In this document: positions 35,931 through 44,812 of the stretch, piece after piece | Position numbering within the stretch: the stretch's first letter is position 1 | How the letters are laid out: each line of letters begins with the position of its first letter | Assembly: GCA_016177875.1 (NCBI GenBank) | Contig: JACOUL010000047.1 | Coordinates: forward strand, 1 to 64,000 | From: Burkholderiales bacterium | GTDB lineage: Bacteria > Pseudomonadota > Gammaproteobacteria > Burkholderiales > Burkholderiaceae_D | Reading direction: 5' to 3' | Length of the DNA stretch: 64,000 nucleotides | The notes under the pieces: model-generated | What the model saw: only the letters and a program-made list of their open reading frames with translations | What the model was told of the DNA's origin: nothing | Databases searched by the model: none | Made by a program: the position numbers and the translations under genes

Positions 35931-37808
35931 TTGAAATCGGATTCCCCCAAAAGCAATGTCGCGGCCCTGACCGTTGCCGCAATCGGCGTCGTCTACGGCG
36001 ATATCGGAACCAGCCCCTTGTATACCATGAAGGAAGTGTTCTCGAAAGAACACGGCCTTGTCTTGAACCAGTCCAATCTATTGGGGGTGGTGTCATTGAT
36101 TGTATGGGGACTCACCCTCATTGTTTCACTGAAATATGTGACGCTGATTCTTCGCGCCAATAACCGAGGGGAAGGCGGCATCATGGCATTGATGGCATTG
36201 GCCATGTCATCGGTAACCCAGCAATCACGGTGGCACTATCCTTTAATGCTTATCGGGTTGGCCGGCACCGCGCTTTTTTTCGGCGATGGCGTGATTACGC
36301 CGGCCATTTCGGTTCTCTCCGCCATCGAAGGACTGGAAGTAGCGACCCCGGCATTTCAACCCTATGTGATTCCATTAACCGTTGCGGTGTTAGTTGTACT
36401 GTATCTGTTCCAACGGAAGGGAACCGGCGGCATCGGCAAATGGTTCGGTCCTATTATGCTGGTGTGGTTTGTCGCGCTTGCCGTCATGGGCGCGATAAAC
36501 ATATTTCGCAATCCGGCAATATTGGCCGCGCTCAATCCCATCCACGCCCTCCGCTTTTTTCTCGATAACCGCTGGCTGGGATTCGCCGCATTAGGAGCCA
36601 TCTTTTTGGCATTTACCGGTGCTGAAGCTTTGTATGCCGACATGGGTCATTTCGGCAAAAAGCCGATCCGGCGCGCATGGTTTCTGGCAGTGTTTCCCGC
36701 CCTCGCTCTCAACTACCTCGGTCAGGGCGGATTGCTGCTATCGAATCCGGCAGCGGTCACCAATCCTTTCTATCAGCAACTCGGCGCCTGGAGCATTTAT
36801 CCATTGGTGGTGATGGCCACAACAGCCACTGTCATTGCATCCCAAGCCACCATCTCGGCAACCTATTCCGTCACCCAGCAAGCCATTTCGCTCGGCTTTT
36901 TGCCGCGCATGAAAGTGATGTATACATCGGCACGCGAAATGGGCCAAATCTATATTCCCCTGGTGAATTGGGTGCAGCTTTTCGCGGTTGTGCTCGCCGT
37001 CATCGGATTTGGATCTTCTTCCAATTTGGCGTCAGCCTATGGAATTGCGGTGACGATGACGATGGTCACCACGACATTGCTGACCTTCTTCGTCATTCGC
37101 TATAAATGGAAATACAACCTCTTACTCTGCATAGGCGCTACGGGATTTTTTCTGTTGATCGATATCGCCTTCTTTACCGCCAACGCGCTCAAGATTTTGC
37201 ATGGAGGCTGGTTCCCGCTCGCGCTCGGGGCTATCATGATCACCGTCTTGCTCACTTGGCGCACCGGTCGCGAATTGCTTTTCAATAATCTGAAATCGCA
37301 TGCGATTCCGCTCAAAGATTTTCTGCAGTCGCTGTTTGCATCGCCTCCGGCCCGCGTGCCTGGTACAGGCGTCTTCTTCCGTGCCGAAGGCGACGGGGTG
37401 CCGCATTCGTTGTTGCATAACCTCTTGCATAACAAAATACTGCATGAGCGCACCGTTTTCCTAACGGTCTTTAATACCGATATTCCAACCGTGCCCAAAG
37501 AGGAACGGGTGAGGCTTGAATCGCTCGGGCAATCCTGTTACCAAGTCAACGTATATTATGGTTTCATGGATGATCGCGATATTCCGCAAGCGCTTGAGCA
37601 ATGCAAAGAAGCCGGTCTTGAATTCAATCTGATGGAAACGTCGTTCTTTATCGCCCGTCACACCGTCATTTCGACAGTAGGCGGCGGTATGGCACACTGG
37701 CGAGAAACATTGTTTGCCGCGCTATCGAGAAATGCCCGTGACGCCGCGGATTATTTCCGTGTACCGCCGAACCGGGTAATCGAATTGGGAACGCAGGTGG
37801 AAATTTAA
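35931..37808 (+). CDS. kup: KUP-family potassium uptake protein
   Basis: 625 residues from TTG 35931, which has GAGGTG 5 nt upstream; the frame is open to 35832, but the extra residues do not look like Kup. K+:H+ symporter with 12 TM segments. Signature blocks: AAIGVVYGDIGTSPLYTMKE, LRANNRGEGGIMALMALA, FFGDGVITPAISVLSAIEGL, ALYADMGHFGKKPIRRAW and a cytosolic C-terminus (FMDDRDIPQAL, SFFIARHTV). It is followed 18 bp later by a KdpD-like kinase, so potassium uptake and sensing are linked here without kdpFABC. Confidence 0.95.
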   Translation: MKSDSPKSNVAALTVAAIGVVYGDIGTSPLYTMKEVFSKEHGLVLNQSNLLGVVSLIVWGLTLIVSLKYVTLILRANNRGEGGIMALMALAMSSVTQQSRWHYPLMLIGLAGTALFFGDGVITPAISVLSAIEGLEVATPAFQPYVIPLTVAVLVVLYLFQRKGTGGIGKWFGPIMLVWFVALAVMGAINIFRNPAILAALNPIHALRFFLDNRWLGFAALGAIFLAFTGAEALYADMGHFGKKPIRRAWFLAVFPALALNYLGQGGLLLSNPAAVTNPFYQQLGAWSIYPLVVMATTATVIASQATISATYSVTQQAISLGFLPRMKVMYTSAREMGQIYIPLVNWVQLFAVVLAVIGFGSSSNLASAYGIAVTMTMVTTTLLTFFVIRYKWKYNLLLCIGATGFFLLIDIAFFTANALKILHGGWFPLALGAIMITVLLTWRTGRELLFNNLKSHAIPLKDFLQSLFASPPARVPGTGVFFRAEGDGVPHSLLHNLLHNKILHERTVFLTVFNTDIPTVPKEERVRLESLGQSCYQVNVYYGFMDDRDIPQALEQCKEAGLEFNLMETSFFIARHTVISTVGGGMAHWRETLFAALSRNARDAADYFRVPPNRVIELGTQVEI

Positions 37809-37826
37809 TGACCGGGCCGCTCAAAT

Positions 37827-39401
37827 ATGGATGCAGCATCTTATGAAGAAATAGGGGATCGCGGGCATCCCGCCGGGTATGCCTGGGCGATCATAGGGTG
37901 TGCGAGCGCGACTTTGCTGGCTTTGCAGCTGCGGGACTTCCTGGCTTCCGCCAATCTTGTATTGCTGTATTTAATGGTCGTGGTGCTTGTCGCCGTTTGG
38001 TTCGGCCGGCGACCCGGTATTTTTTCGTCAGTACTCGCGGTACTGTGCTTCGATGTTTTTCTGGTTCCGCCGTATTACTCCATTACGGTCGCCGATCCTC
38101 AATACTTGCTCACGTTTGCCGCGATGCTGACGGTTGCCCTGATCATCAGCCACCTTACCGCCAACCTGCGTCAGCAAGCGCAAGTTGCCGTTCAAAGGGA
38201 GCGCCGCGCAGCGGCATTGTTCGCTTTGTCCAAGGACCTCTCCGGTGCTCTGACTTACGAGCAAATCGCCGAAATCCTCACGCGGCACCTTGAAAGCATG
38301 TTTCGCGCAAAAGTCTGCCTACTCCTTCCCGACCGGTCAGGCCGCCTCCAAGTTTTTACGGCAGAGGGCAAGCAAGGCCAATTACCGCCCGATGCCTCTA
38401 TGGAGATCGCCCAAAACACCTACGACCGGCAGGCCACGTTGGATGCCGAAAGCGATATGGCGGCATCCGGCTTACCCTTATATTTGGCTTTACGAGCCCC
38501 TATGCGAGTGCGCGGCGTTCTTGTCGTCGTGCCGGAAAACCGGCAGCAAGTACTTCTTCCGGAACTGCGGCGTCTACTCGAAACCTGCGGCGCACAAATC
38601 GCCCTTGCGATTGAACGGGTGCATTACGTCAACGTCGCCCAATCTGCGGTCGTCGCAATGGAATCCGAGAGACTTCGGAATTCTCTGCTTAGCGCGATAT
38701 CGCATGATGTGCGCACGCCATTGACCACGATCGTCGGCATATCCACCGCACTCGCCAGCGACCGCCCGATTTCCCCTGGGGCACACCGTGAAATGGTCGA
38801 TACGCTGCAGGAAGAAGCGTTAAGAATGGATAGCTTGGTTACCAATCTGCTCGATATGGCCAAGCTGCACGCCGGCGGAGTGAAGTTGAACAAGCAGTGG
38901 CAAATGCTGGAGGAAGTGATCGGCAGTGCGTTAGCCATGCTATCGCGTCCGCTCGCAAACCGCAGAATCGAGGTGGATATACCTTCTCATATTTCATTGC
39001 TCGAATTCGATGCCGTGCTGCTTGAGCGAGTATTCTGCAACCTCTTGGATAACGCCGGAAAATACACGCCGCAGGACAGCACCATTTGGATACATGCAGA
39101 GCGCGCGGGCGACACCGTGTTAGTCGCGGTCGAAGACAACGGCCCCGGCGTGCCGAAGGGAATGGAAGAAGCGATTTTTGAGAAATTCACACGCGGCGAT
39201 CCGGAGTCCGCGCTTATCGGCGTTGGCTTAGGCCTTTCCATTTGCCGGGCCATCGTCGACGCCCATGGCGGCCGAATTTGGGCGGAAAAGCGTAGTACCG
39301 GAGGCGCGCGCTTTGTTTTTAGCCTCCCTGTTGGCTCCCCGCCTCCGGGCGAGCTTCCTCCTGAACTGGATCAGCCATTTCCGGCTAAGCTCACAGCATG
39401 A
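37827..39401 (+). CDS. truncated KdpD-like sensor histidine kinase
   Basis: 524 residues. It begins with the DUF4118 four-helix membrane module of KdpD (about 15-110; LLYLMVVVLVAVWFGRRPGI, FDVFLVPPYYSITVADPQYL), then a GAF domain (about 130-265), HisKA with His293 (LLSAISHDVRTPLTTIVG) and HATPase (NLLDNAGKYTPQ, VEDNGPGVP, GVGLGLSICRAIVDAHGG). The roughly 400-residue N-terminal KdpD/USP region of the E. coli protein, including its Walker motifs, is absent. It overlaps kdpE by 4 bp and follows kup. It probably senses K+ or turgor. Confidence 0.9.
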   Translation: MDAASYEEIGDRGHPAGYAWAIIGCASATLLALQLRDFLASANLVLLYLMVVVLVAVWFGRRPGIFSSVLAVLCFDVFLVPPYYSITVADPQYLLTFAAMLTVALIISHLTANLRQQAQVAVQRERRAAALFALSKDLSGALTYEQIAEILTRHLESMFRAKVCLLLPDRSGRLQVFTAEGKQGQLPPDASMEIAQNTYDRQATLDAESDMAASGLPLYLALRAPMRVRGVLVVVPENRQQVLLPELRRLLETCGAQIALAIERVHYVNVAQSAVVAMESERLRNSLLSAISHDVRTPLTTIVGISTALASDRPISPGAHREMVDTLQEEALRMDSLVTNLLDMAKLHAGGVKLNKQWQMLEEVIGSALAMLSRPLANRRIEVDIPSHISLLEFDAVLLERVFCNLLDNAGKYTPQDSTIWIHAERAGDTVLVAVEDNGPGVPKGMEEAIFEKFTRGDPESALIGVGLGLSICRAIVDAHGGRIWAEKRSTGGARFVFSLPVGSPPPGELPPELDQPFPAKLTA

Positions 39402-40096
39402 TTGAGCGGCCACTTCATGTCGTCCTGATCGAGGACGATAAACAGATTCGACGATTCCTGTACATGACGCTTGAATCCGAAGGCATGCGCGTATACGAAG
39501 CCGAAACGGGGAAGCAAGGACTCAGCCAGGTAAAAGGCCATGATCCGGACTTGGTCATCTTGGATTTGGGTCTGCCTGATATGGATGGAATCAAAGTGAT
39601 AGAACAACTCAGGACTTGGGCCAGCATGCCGATATTGATTCTGTCAGCCCGAAGCGAGGAGCCGCAAAAAGTTGCGGCACTCGATGCGGGTGCCGACGAT
39701 TACCTCACAAAACCGTTCGGCACTTCCGAATTGCTTGCCAGAATTCGTGCCCATCTCCGTAAGAAAACGAATCGTATCATCGACCCGTCCGAATCGCAGT
39801 TTCGCTTCGGCGATATCGTCGTCGATTTTGCGCTCCGCCGTGTCACGCGCGGCAACGACGAGGTGCACCTTACCCCGATTGAATATCGATTACTCCTTAC
39901 CCTTATCCAGAATGCCGGAAAGGTATTGACTCATACGCAGTTGCTGCGCGAAGTATGGGGGCCTGGACATGCCGAGAGAAGCCATTATCTTCGTATCTAC
40001 ATGGGCCATCTTCGACAAAAACTGGAAAGCGATCCGGCGCGCCCCGCCTATATCGTTACGGAAACCGGCGTTGGATACAGATTTATAGGCAGTTGA
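39398..40096 (+). CDS. kdpE: KdpE-like OmpR-family response regulator
   Basis: 232 residues: receiver (VVLIEDDKQIRRFL; phosphoacceptor Asp in VILDLGLPDMDG; Lys in YLTKPFG) and an OmpR-type winged helix (LTPIEYRLLLTLIQNAGKVL, REVWGPGHAERSHYLRIYMG, IVTETGVGYRF), closely matching KdpE. ATGA overlap with the kinase shows a cognate pair. In E. coli KdpE activates kdpFABC; here the only potassium transporter nearby is kup, so its target may be kup. Confidence 0.93.
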   Translation: MIERPLHVVLIEDDKQIRRFLYMTLESEGMRVYEAETGKQGLSQVKGHDPDLVILDLGLPDMDGIKVIEQLRTWASMPILILSARSEEPQKVAALDAGADDYLTKPFGTSELLARIRAHLRKKTNRIIDPSESQFRFGDIVVDFALRRVTRGNDEVHLTPIEYRLLLTLIQNAGKVLTHTQLLREVWGPGHAERSHYLRIYMGHLRQKLESDPARPAYIVTETGVGYRFIGS

Positions 40097-40103
40097 ATGA
40101 TGT

Positions 40104-40568
40104 CTATCGCCAAGAATACCAAAAAAGCGCTGCGGCAAATATTCCGAATATCCAATATTCAACCGGCGCGCCGCATACCCAATTCTTGTGCCATGACACA
40201 TGGTCTTGATGAAAGCGCTTCCACCCAAACGCGGGATTGAGGATAAACCAGAGAAAGTCTTCGGTAATCCAGAACAGCATGATGGAGGCGAGCACGCGCG
40301 CTTCCAGTTGCAGCGACCATTGCGCCATGAATAACAACGGAAAATGAAAGAAGATCGCTATGAAGGGAAATACCCAGGCATGGTACCCGGTCATCGCACG
40401 GCCGCCCCAAAAAATATCGAGCAGCCAATGTTCTTCGATGCGCCACGTCGGCAAATTGATCGCCCAGCCGGCATCGCCTTCAATATGAATTTCGGCACAG
40501 GCGAAAAAATAAGCTAAAACAACGACACAAGCCGCGGTCAAAATGAGTTGCAAGATTTGATGATCCAT
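40104..40568 (-). CDS. membrane protein, last gene of the lipid operon
   Basis: 154 residues from ATG 40568 (the frame is open to 40634). About four TM segments. Conserved-looking polar features include GGRAMTGYHAWVFPF, FWITEDFLWF and FGWKRFHQDHVSWHKNW, rich in His and Trp. I do not recognise the family. The start lies 20 bp downstream of the MGDG-synthase-like gene on the same strand, so it is probably the last gene of that operon. The HxxxH-like cluster could hint at a membrane-bound di-iron or lipid-modifying enzyme, but that is speculation. It is convergent with kdpE, 7 bp apart. Confidence 0.75.
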   Translation of the reverse strand: MDHQILQLILTAACVVVLAYFFACAEIHIEGDAGWAINLPTWRIEEHWLLDIFWGGRAMTGYHAWVFPFIAIFFHFPLLFMAQWSLQLEARVLASIMLFWITEDFLWFILNPAFGWKRFHQDHVSWHKNWVCGAPVEYWIFGIFAAALFWYSWR

Positions 40569-40588
40569 TATCGGAATAAACGTACGCG

Positions 40589-41728
40589 TTAAACGGTTGG
40601 GGGACGATGTGCTAGAACGGTTTGCAAAACGCACGCAGCGGCATCGGGCCGCCCCAAACGCTTTGCACGGCGACGCATCGCTGCAAGTGCGTCCGGCTCC
40701 TCCAGCAAACGCCGCACGCGATATTCGAGCGCAACGCCATCCAGAGCCTTGAGCGCCACGCCCTCTTCCAAGAGGTAATCGGCATTACGTTCCTCCTGCC
40801 CTGGAATGGGAGCGTTGACGATCATGGGCAAACCCATTGCCAGGCATTCCGAGGTGGTCAAGCCACCCGGCTTGGTCACGACCAAATCCGCGCATGCCAT
40901 CAGTTGCGCAATTTGATCGGTAAAACCCATAGGAAGTAAACGGCCCGGATAGCGTGCACACATTTTCTGAAGCGCCTCCAATGCCTCGACGTTTTTGCCG
41001 GCGATGACGATCAGCTGAAAATCCGATCGCAGCTCCAGCAAGCTTCGTGCAATCTCATCCATCCTGCCGAGCCCCGCGCCTCCGCTCATCAGCATGACCG
41101 TTGTCTTGGCAGGATCGAGCCGGAATTGCTTTGCGCATTCTTCGCGCGACAAATTCTTGGCAAACGCCGGCATGATGGGAATGCCCGTTACACGAATCTT
41201 ATGAGCGGCAATGCCTTGGGTGCGCATGCGCACGGCGACTTCCTCGCTGGCGGCGAAATAGCCGGTCACGTGCTCGTGAACCCACATCTTATGCAAATCG
41301 AAATCGGTGACTTGGACCCAAACCGGACAGCTCAGCCGCTCTTTACGAACCAAGCGCGACAATAATTCAGCCGGCAAAAAATGTGTGCAAATAATCGCAT
41401 GCGGCCCGAATGCGGCGATTTCCGTCATGAGCGCCCGCGTATTCAAACGTTCGATGGCGCGGCGCAATTGCTGGACTGCGCCGGCTGGCTCCGCAACATT
41501 CGATATCTGGTACAAGTAGCGCCATACTTCCGGATATTTATCGACAAGCCGCAGGTAGCAGTCCGTATAAAGCGCGCGAAATCCCGCCGCGACATAATCC
41601 ATGACATCCAAGTGCATCACCGTTAAGTCGGGGTGATCGACACTCGCACGGGAACAAATCGCCTCCGCAGCGCGAACATGGCCGGCGCCGGCGGACACGC
41701 TTAATAAAAGAATTTTTTTAGGCGGCAT
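40589..41728 (-). CDS. MGDG-synthase-like glycosyltransferase
   Basis: 379 residues from ATG 41728 (the frame is open to 41851, but that would overlap the upstream gene). GT28-type fold like MGDG synthase and processive diacylglycerol glucosyltransferases: ILLLSVSAGAGHVRAAEAI at the N-terminus, then GPHAIICTHFLPAELLSRL, VTGIPIMPAF, VMLMSGGAGLGRM and the sugar-nucleotide site PMGFTDQIAQLMACADLVVTK with KPGGLTTSECLAMGLP. Such enzymes transfer a hexose to diacylglycerol. In this operon it could glycosylate the diacylglycerol released by the PlcP-like enzyme, or extend a monoglycosyl lipid. Confidence 0.87.
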   Translation of the reverse strand: MPPKKILLLSVSAGAGHVRAAEAICSRASVDHPDLTVMHLDVMDYVAAGFRALYTDCYLRLVDKYPEVWRYLYQISNVAEPAGAVQQLRRAIERLNTRALMTEIAAFGPHAIICTHFLPAELLSRLVRKERLSCPVWVQVTDFDLHKMWVHEHVTGYFAASEEVAVRMRTQGIAAHKIRVTGIPIMPAFAKNLSREECAKQFRLDPAKTTVMLMSGGAGLGRMDEIARSLLELRSDFQLIVIAGKNVEALEALQKMCARYPGRLLPMGFTDQIAQLMACADLVVTKPGGLTTSECLAMGLPMIVNAPIPGQEERNADYLLEEGVALKALDGVALEYRVRRLLEEPDALAAMRRRAKRLGRPDAAACVLQTVLAHRPPTV

Positions 41729-41774
41729 AGACAATTGAACCTGGCGCCCCTCCGGCTGCGCAGGCTCGCCAAGC

Positions 41775-42044
41775 TCACTTCGCACGCGGCAAATGATTGA
41801 GAGACCGCTTGACGTTTTTAGAGACAAAAATCGGGAGATAGTCGCGAACACGGGCTTCTGCTGCCATGGCTACCAAGGCTTCTTCATAAAATTGTGTGAC
41901 TTCTTCTACTGAGCGCTGCAATTCTTCTGCCGTCGCCTCGATAAAACGCCGATGGCGCTGACGATCCGCTTCGTCTTCGTAGAGAAGGTTGTTATTCATC
42001 GCAAATAGGTCTATTTGCTGAATGCTCATGGCGTGCTCGATCAT
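41775..42044 (-). CDS. small DUF3562-like protein
   Basis: 89 residues (ATG 42044, or 42029). Helical; the second half ATAEELQRSVEEVTQFYEEA, then LVAMAAEARVRDYLPIFVSK resembles DUF3562, a small family common in Burkholderiales with no known function. Its position between two glycosyltransferase genes in one operon suggests an accessory role there. Confidence 0.7.
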   Translation of the reverse strand: MIEHAMSIQQIDLFAMNNNLLYEDEADRQRHRRFIEATAEELQRSVEEVTQFYEEALVAMAAEARVRDYLPIFVSKNVKRSLNHLPRAK

Positions 42045-42045
42045 C

Positions 42046-43128
42046 TCAACGTGAGCCTGCCGATTGCGGCCACGGGCGCACTATCTCGCCGCCCGCTAAT
42101 ACCATGCGCAGAAAGCCTTCGTTCTTAGACTCGACTGCTGGCGTCAGGTTCTGCAAAAAATGATCGGTGGCGGCTTCCCAGGAGTAAGCAAGCGCGTGCT
42201 GCCTCACCTCATCGCGATTCAAGCGCAAAGCGCGCAAGCAAGCGGAAAACAGGCTTTCCTTGAGAACGCCGGATTTTCCGTCGACAACAACGTCTTTGGG
42301 ACCTTCGACAGGAAACGCCGCAACCGGAACGCCGCAGGCCATGGCTTCGAGCATCACTAAGCCGAACGTATCGGTACGGCTGGGAAATACCAGTACATCG
42401 GCGCAGTTGTAATAAGGCGCGAGCCGGTCTTGCGGTTTTATGCCCAGAAAGTAAACGTCGGGATAGCGCTTTTCAAGCACTGCGCGCATAGGACCGTCGC
42501 CGATGACCCATTTCGTACCGGGCAGTTTTAATTTCAAAAATGCGTCAAGATTCTTTTCGACCGCGAGGCGTCCAACGTAAAGATACAAAGGCCGCTCGAT
42601 GCCGGCATAATCGCGCGGACCGGGCTTGAAATAATCGGTATCCACTCCTCTCCCCCACAACGCGAGGTTTTTGAATCCGCGATCCGTCAAATTTGCGAGA
42701 ATGCTCGGCGTCGAAACCATCACTCTCTTGGCCGGTGCATGGAACCACTTCAACCAGCGATAGGTGATTTCCAAAGGCAAAATAGAGCGTGCACGCAAAT
42801 ATTCCGGAAAGCGCGTGTGGTAGGACGTCGTGAATTGCAAGCGTTTACGCACACAATAACGGCGCGCAGCCAAACCCATGGGGCCTTCCGTCGCGATATG
42901 TATACAGTCCGGCGCAAATTTTTCGATAGCCTGCGCAACCATACCGTAGGGACGGTACGCTAAGCGAATCTCCGGATAACCGGGACATGCGAAGGTTTTG
43001 ATTTGGTCGGCAGATAAAATCATCACATCATGTCCGCGCATCAGGAGGCAATCCCGGGTTGCCTTGAGCGTATTGGCCACGCCGTTGATCTGCGGCTCCC
43101 AAGCATCCGTCACGATTACGATACGCAT
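42046..43128 (-). CDS. GT4-family glycosyltransferase (Agt-like)
   Basis: 360 residues from ATG 43128. GT-B fold, GT4 family: MRIVIVTDAWEPQINGVANT, a TTSYHTRFPEYL acceptor-side loop, LYVGRLAVEKNLDAFL and the donor-site E-x7-E region FPSRTDTFGLVMLEAMACGV. This subgroup includes enzymes that glycosylate diacylglycerol with glucose, glucuronate or mannose, such as the phosphate-starvation Agt of Agrobacterium. It overlaps the PlcP-like gene by 13 bp; a plcP-agt pair is known as a lipid-remodelling unit in other proteobacteria. Confidence 0.88.
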   Translation of the reverse strand: MRIVIVTDAWEPQINGVANTLKATRDCLLMRGHDVMILSADQIKTFACPGYPEIRLAYRPYGMVAQAIEKFAPDCIHIATEGPMGLAARRYCVRKRLQFTTSYHTRFPEYLRARSILPLEITYRWLKWFHAPAKRVMVSTPSILANLTDRGFKNLALWGRGVDTDYFKPGPRDYAGIERPLYLYVGRLAVEKNLDAFLKLKLPGTKWVIGDGPMRAVLEKRYPDVYFLGIKPQDRLAPYYNCADVLVFPSRTDTFGLVMLEAMACGVPVAAFPVEGPKDVVVDGKSGVLKESLFSACLRALRLNRDEVRQHALAYSWEAATDHFLQNLTPAVESKNEGFLRMVLAGGEIVRPWPQSAGSR

Positions 43129-43970
43129 AGCTGTTCTGTCTCCTGTTTTACTTTCTTTTCTTTGTGCACCACGATTTCTTGCCAAGTCACCAGCCGCAGC
43201 ACGCCATCCATATCTTCCACCAGGGCCGACAAGCTTTCTACCCAGTCGCCGTCATTGCAATACGTGATGCCGTCGATGTCGCGGATTTCCGGCTTGTGGA
43301 TGTGGCCGCAGATCACGCCGTCCAGGCCTTTCTTGCGCGCTTCCGCTGCCAAAGCGGTCTCAAACGAAGTGATGTAGCTCACCGCATTCTTCACCTTCAG
43401 CTTCAGATATTGCGACAGGGACCAATAGGGCAATCCCAGGCGCGCGCGCCAGTTGTTGAAGGTCTGGTTGAATTTCAGGATCATGGTGTACAGGCTGTCG
43501 CCGACATATGCCAGCCACTTGGCGCAGGCGATCACGCCGTCGAAGCGGTCGCCGTGCAAGACCAGCATGCGCTTGCCCTGCGCAGTGACGTGCACCAGTT
43601 CGTCGCGGATGCGGATGCCGCCGAAGTCCAAATCGATGAATTGCCGGACCGCTTCGTCGTGATTGCCCGGCACGAAGATCACTTCGGTGCCCTTCTTGGC
43701 TTTTTTCAATACCGTCTGCACGACATTGTTGTGGGTCTGGTCCCAATACCAGCGGCGCTTAAGCTGCCAACCGTCGACGATGTCGCCGACCAGGTACAAC
43801 GTCTTCGATTCAGTGGCGCGCAGGAATTCCAAAAGCTTTGCGGCTTGGCATCCGGTTGTGCCCAGATGAATGTCGGAAATCCAGATGGCACGGAATCGTT
43901 GAGCGTCGCGCTTTCCTTCAGCCTCGTGCCCATGGAAGCCGGGAGACAGAAAGTGATCGCGCGGCTTCAT
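43116..43970 (-). CDS. plcP: PlcP-like metallophosphoesterase
   Basis: 284 residues from ATG 43970, which overlaps the preceding stop (ATGA). Calcineurin-like phosphoesterase, COG2908 type: WISDIHLGTTGCQAAKLLEF, LVGDIVDGWQLKRRWYWDQ, VIFVPGNHDEAVR, LVLHGDRFDGVI and VICGHIHKPE supply the two-metal ligands. Commonly named UDP-2,3-diacylglucosamine hydrolase, but the DGWxLxxxWYW and HNxVVQ pattern is that of the PlcP group, which in Sinorhizobium meliloti cleaves phosphatidylcholine and phosphatidylethanolamine to diacylglycerol under phosphate starvation. Position between an OlsB-like acyltransferase and glycosyltransferases behind a Pho box supports PlcP; LpxH cannot be fully excluded. Confidence 0.85.
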   Translation of the reverse strand: MKPRDHFLSPGFHGHEAEGKRDAQRFRAIWISDIHLGTTGCQAAKLLEFLRATESKTLYLVGDIVDGWQLKRRWYWDQTHNNVVQTVLKKAKKGTEVIFVPGNHDEAVRQFIDLDFGGIRIRDELVHVTAQGKRMLVLHGDRFDGVIACAKWLAYVGDSLYTMILKFNQTFNNWRARLGLPYWSLSQYLKLKVKNAVSYITSFETALAAEARKKGLDGVICGHIHKPEIRDIDGITYCNDGDWVESLSALVEDMDGVLRLVTWQEIVVHKEKKVKQETEQLCVS

Positions 43971-44752
43971 TGGGTGACCAGCTCTTTGGTTCGAGGTTCT
44001 TTGAAATAGTGCCGGGCGTATCGGCTGTCCAGCTTTACCAGGGGCAGCAGCAGAAACAGATCGGCGCTGTTGAAATCGGGATCCCAGGCCGGTTCGCCGC
44101 ATACCCAGGCGCCGCCGCGCATATATCCCTTGATCAGCGGCGGTATAAACGCTTGGCATTGCGGCGCGTACTCGCCGACCGGATAAGGCAGACGCGGTCG
44201 CACGCGGTATTCCGCCGGCGCCAAGTGGGACTTGCTCAATGCGTGATAAATGGCGCCGACATTTTGCCCGCCATCGGCAAGAGACAAGCTAGCGCATCCG
44301 ATCAAATATTCGCAGCCTTCTTTCTTCATGTAGGCGGCAAGGCCCGACCACAGCAGCATGATGACGGCGCCGGTGCGATAGACCGGGTCGATGCAGGCGC
44401 GCCCTGCTTCTGCCATGCGCACGCGCAAATGCTCAAGGCGGGCCAAATCGAATTCCTGCTCGGAGTAATATCGCCCCATGCGGCGGGCAGCCTGAGGGCT
44501 GAGCACGCGATACGTGCCCACTACTTTCAACGTATCCGTATCGCGCACGATCAAATGATCGCAATGCTCGTCGAATTCGTCGCGGTCGAGACGGTCAGGA
44601 TTGGCCAGCGCCGACAAAAACATATCTTCGATAAAGACACGATAGCGCAGACGCTGCACTTCGCGCACTTCTTCGACGGTCTTGGCGAGGCTTAGTACAA
44701 ACTTGGAAGAGCTTAGCGTCGCTTCCGCAGTAGTTGTGTCTAGTAATCGCAT
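43967..44752 (-). CDS. olsB: OlsB-like ornithine N-acyltransferase
   Basis: 261 residues from ATG 44752 (a TTG at 44764 is inside the upstream hairpin). GNAT superfamily, the Acetyltransf_5 / OlsB subgroup: LAKTVEEVREVQRLRYRVFI, VVGTYRVLSPQAARR, EFDLARLEHLRVRMAEAGR, GAVIMLLWSGLAAYM and LIGCASLSLAD. OlsB acylates ornithine with a 3-hydroxy fatty acid from ACP to make lyso-ornithine lipid, a phosphorus-free membrane lipid precursor. No olsA partner is visible here. It is first in the operon, directly behind a three-repeat Pho box. Confidence 0.85.
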   Translation of the reverse strand: MRLLDTTTAEATLSSSKFVLSLAKTVEEVREVQRLRYRVFIEDMFLSALANPDRLDRDEFDEHCDHLIVRDTDTLKVVGTYRVLSPQAARRMGRYYSEQEFDLARLEHLRVRMAEAGRACIDPVYRTGAVIMLLWSGLAAYMKKEGCEYLIGCASLSLADGGQNVGAIYHALSKSHLAPAEYRVRPRLPYPVGEYAPQCQAFIPPLIKGYMRGGAWVCGEPAWDPDFNSADLFLLLPLVKLDSRYARHYFKEPRTKELVTQ

Positions 44753-44762
44753 AATATGCAGC

Positions 44763-44790
44763 AAGCTTGGTGAATGAATGCACCAAGCTT
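44763..44790 (-). promoter_or_regulatory. 5' UTR hairpin before olsB
   Basis: AAGCTTGGTG (44763-44772) and CACCAAGCTT (44781-44790) form a perfect 10-bp stem with an 8-nt loop, ending 10 nt before the olsB ATG. No Shine-Dalgarno is visible between it and the ATG. It could hinder ribosome loading or mark an RNA- or protein-responsive leader. Confidence 0.55.
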
Positions 44791-44812
44791 AGCCGCGGAT
44801 TACTTCGACTAA

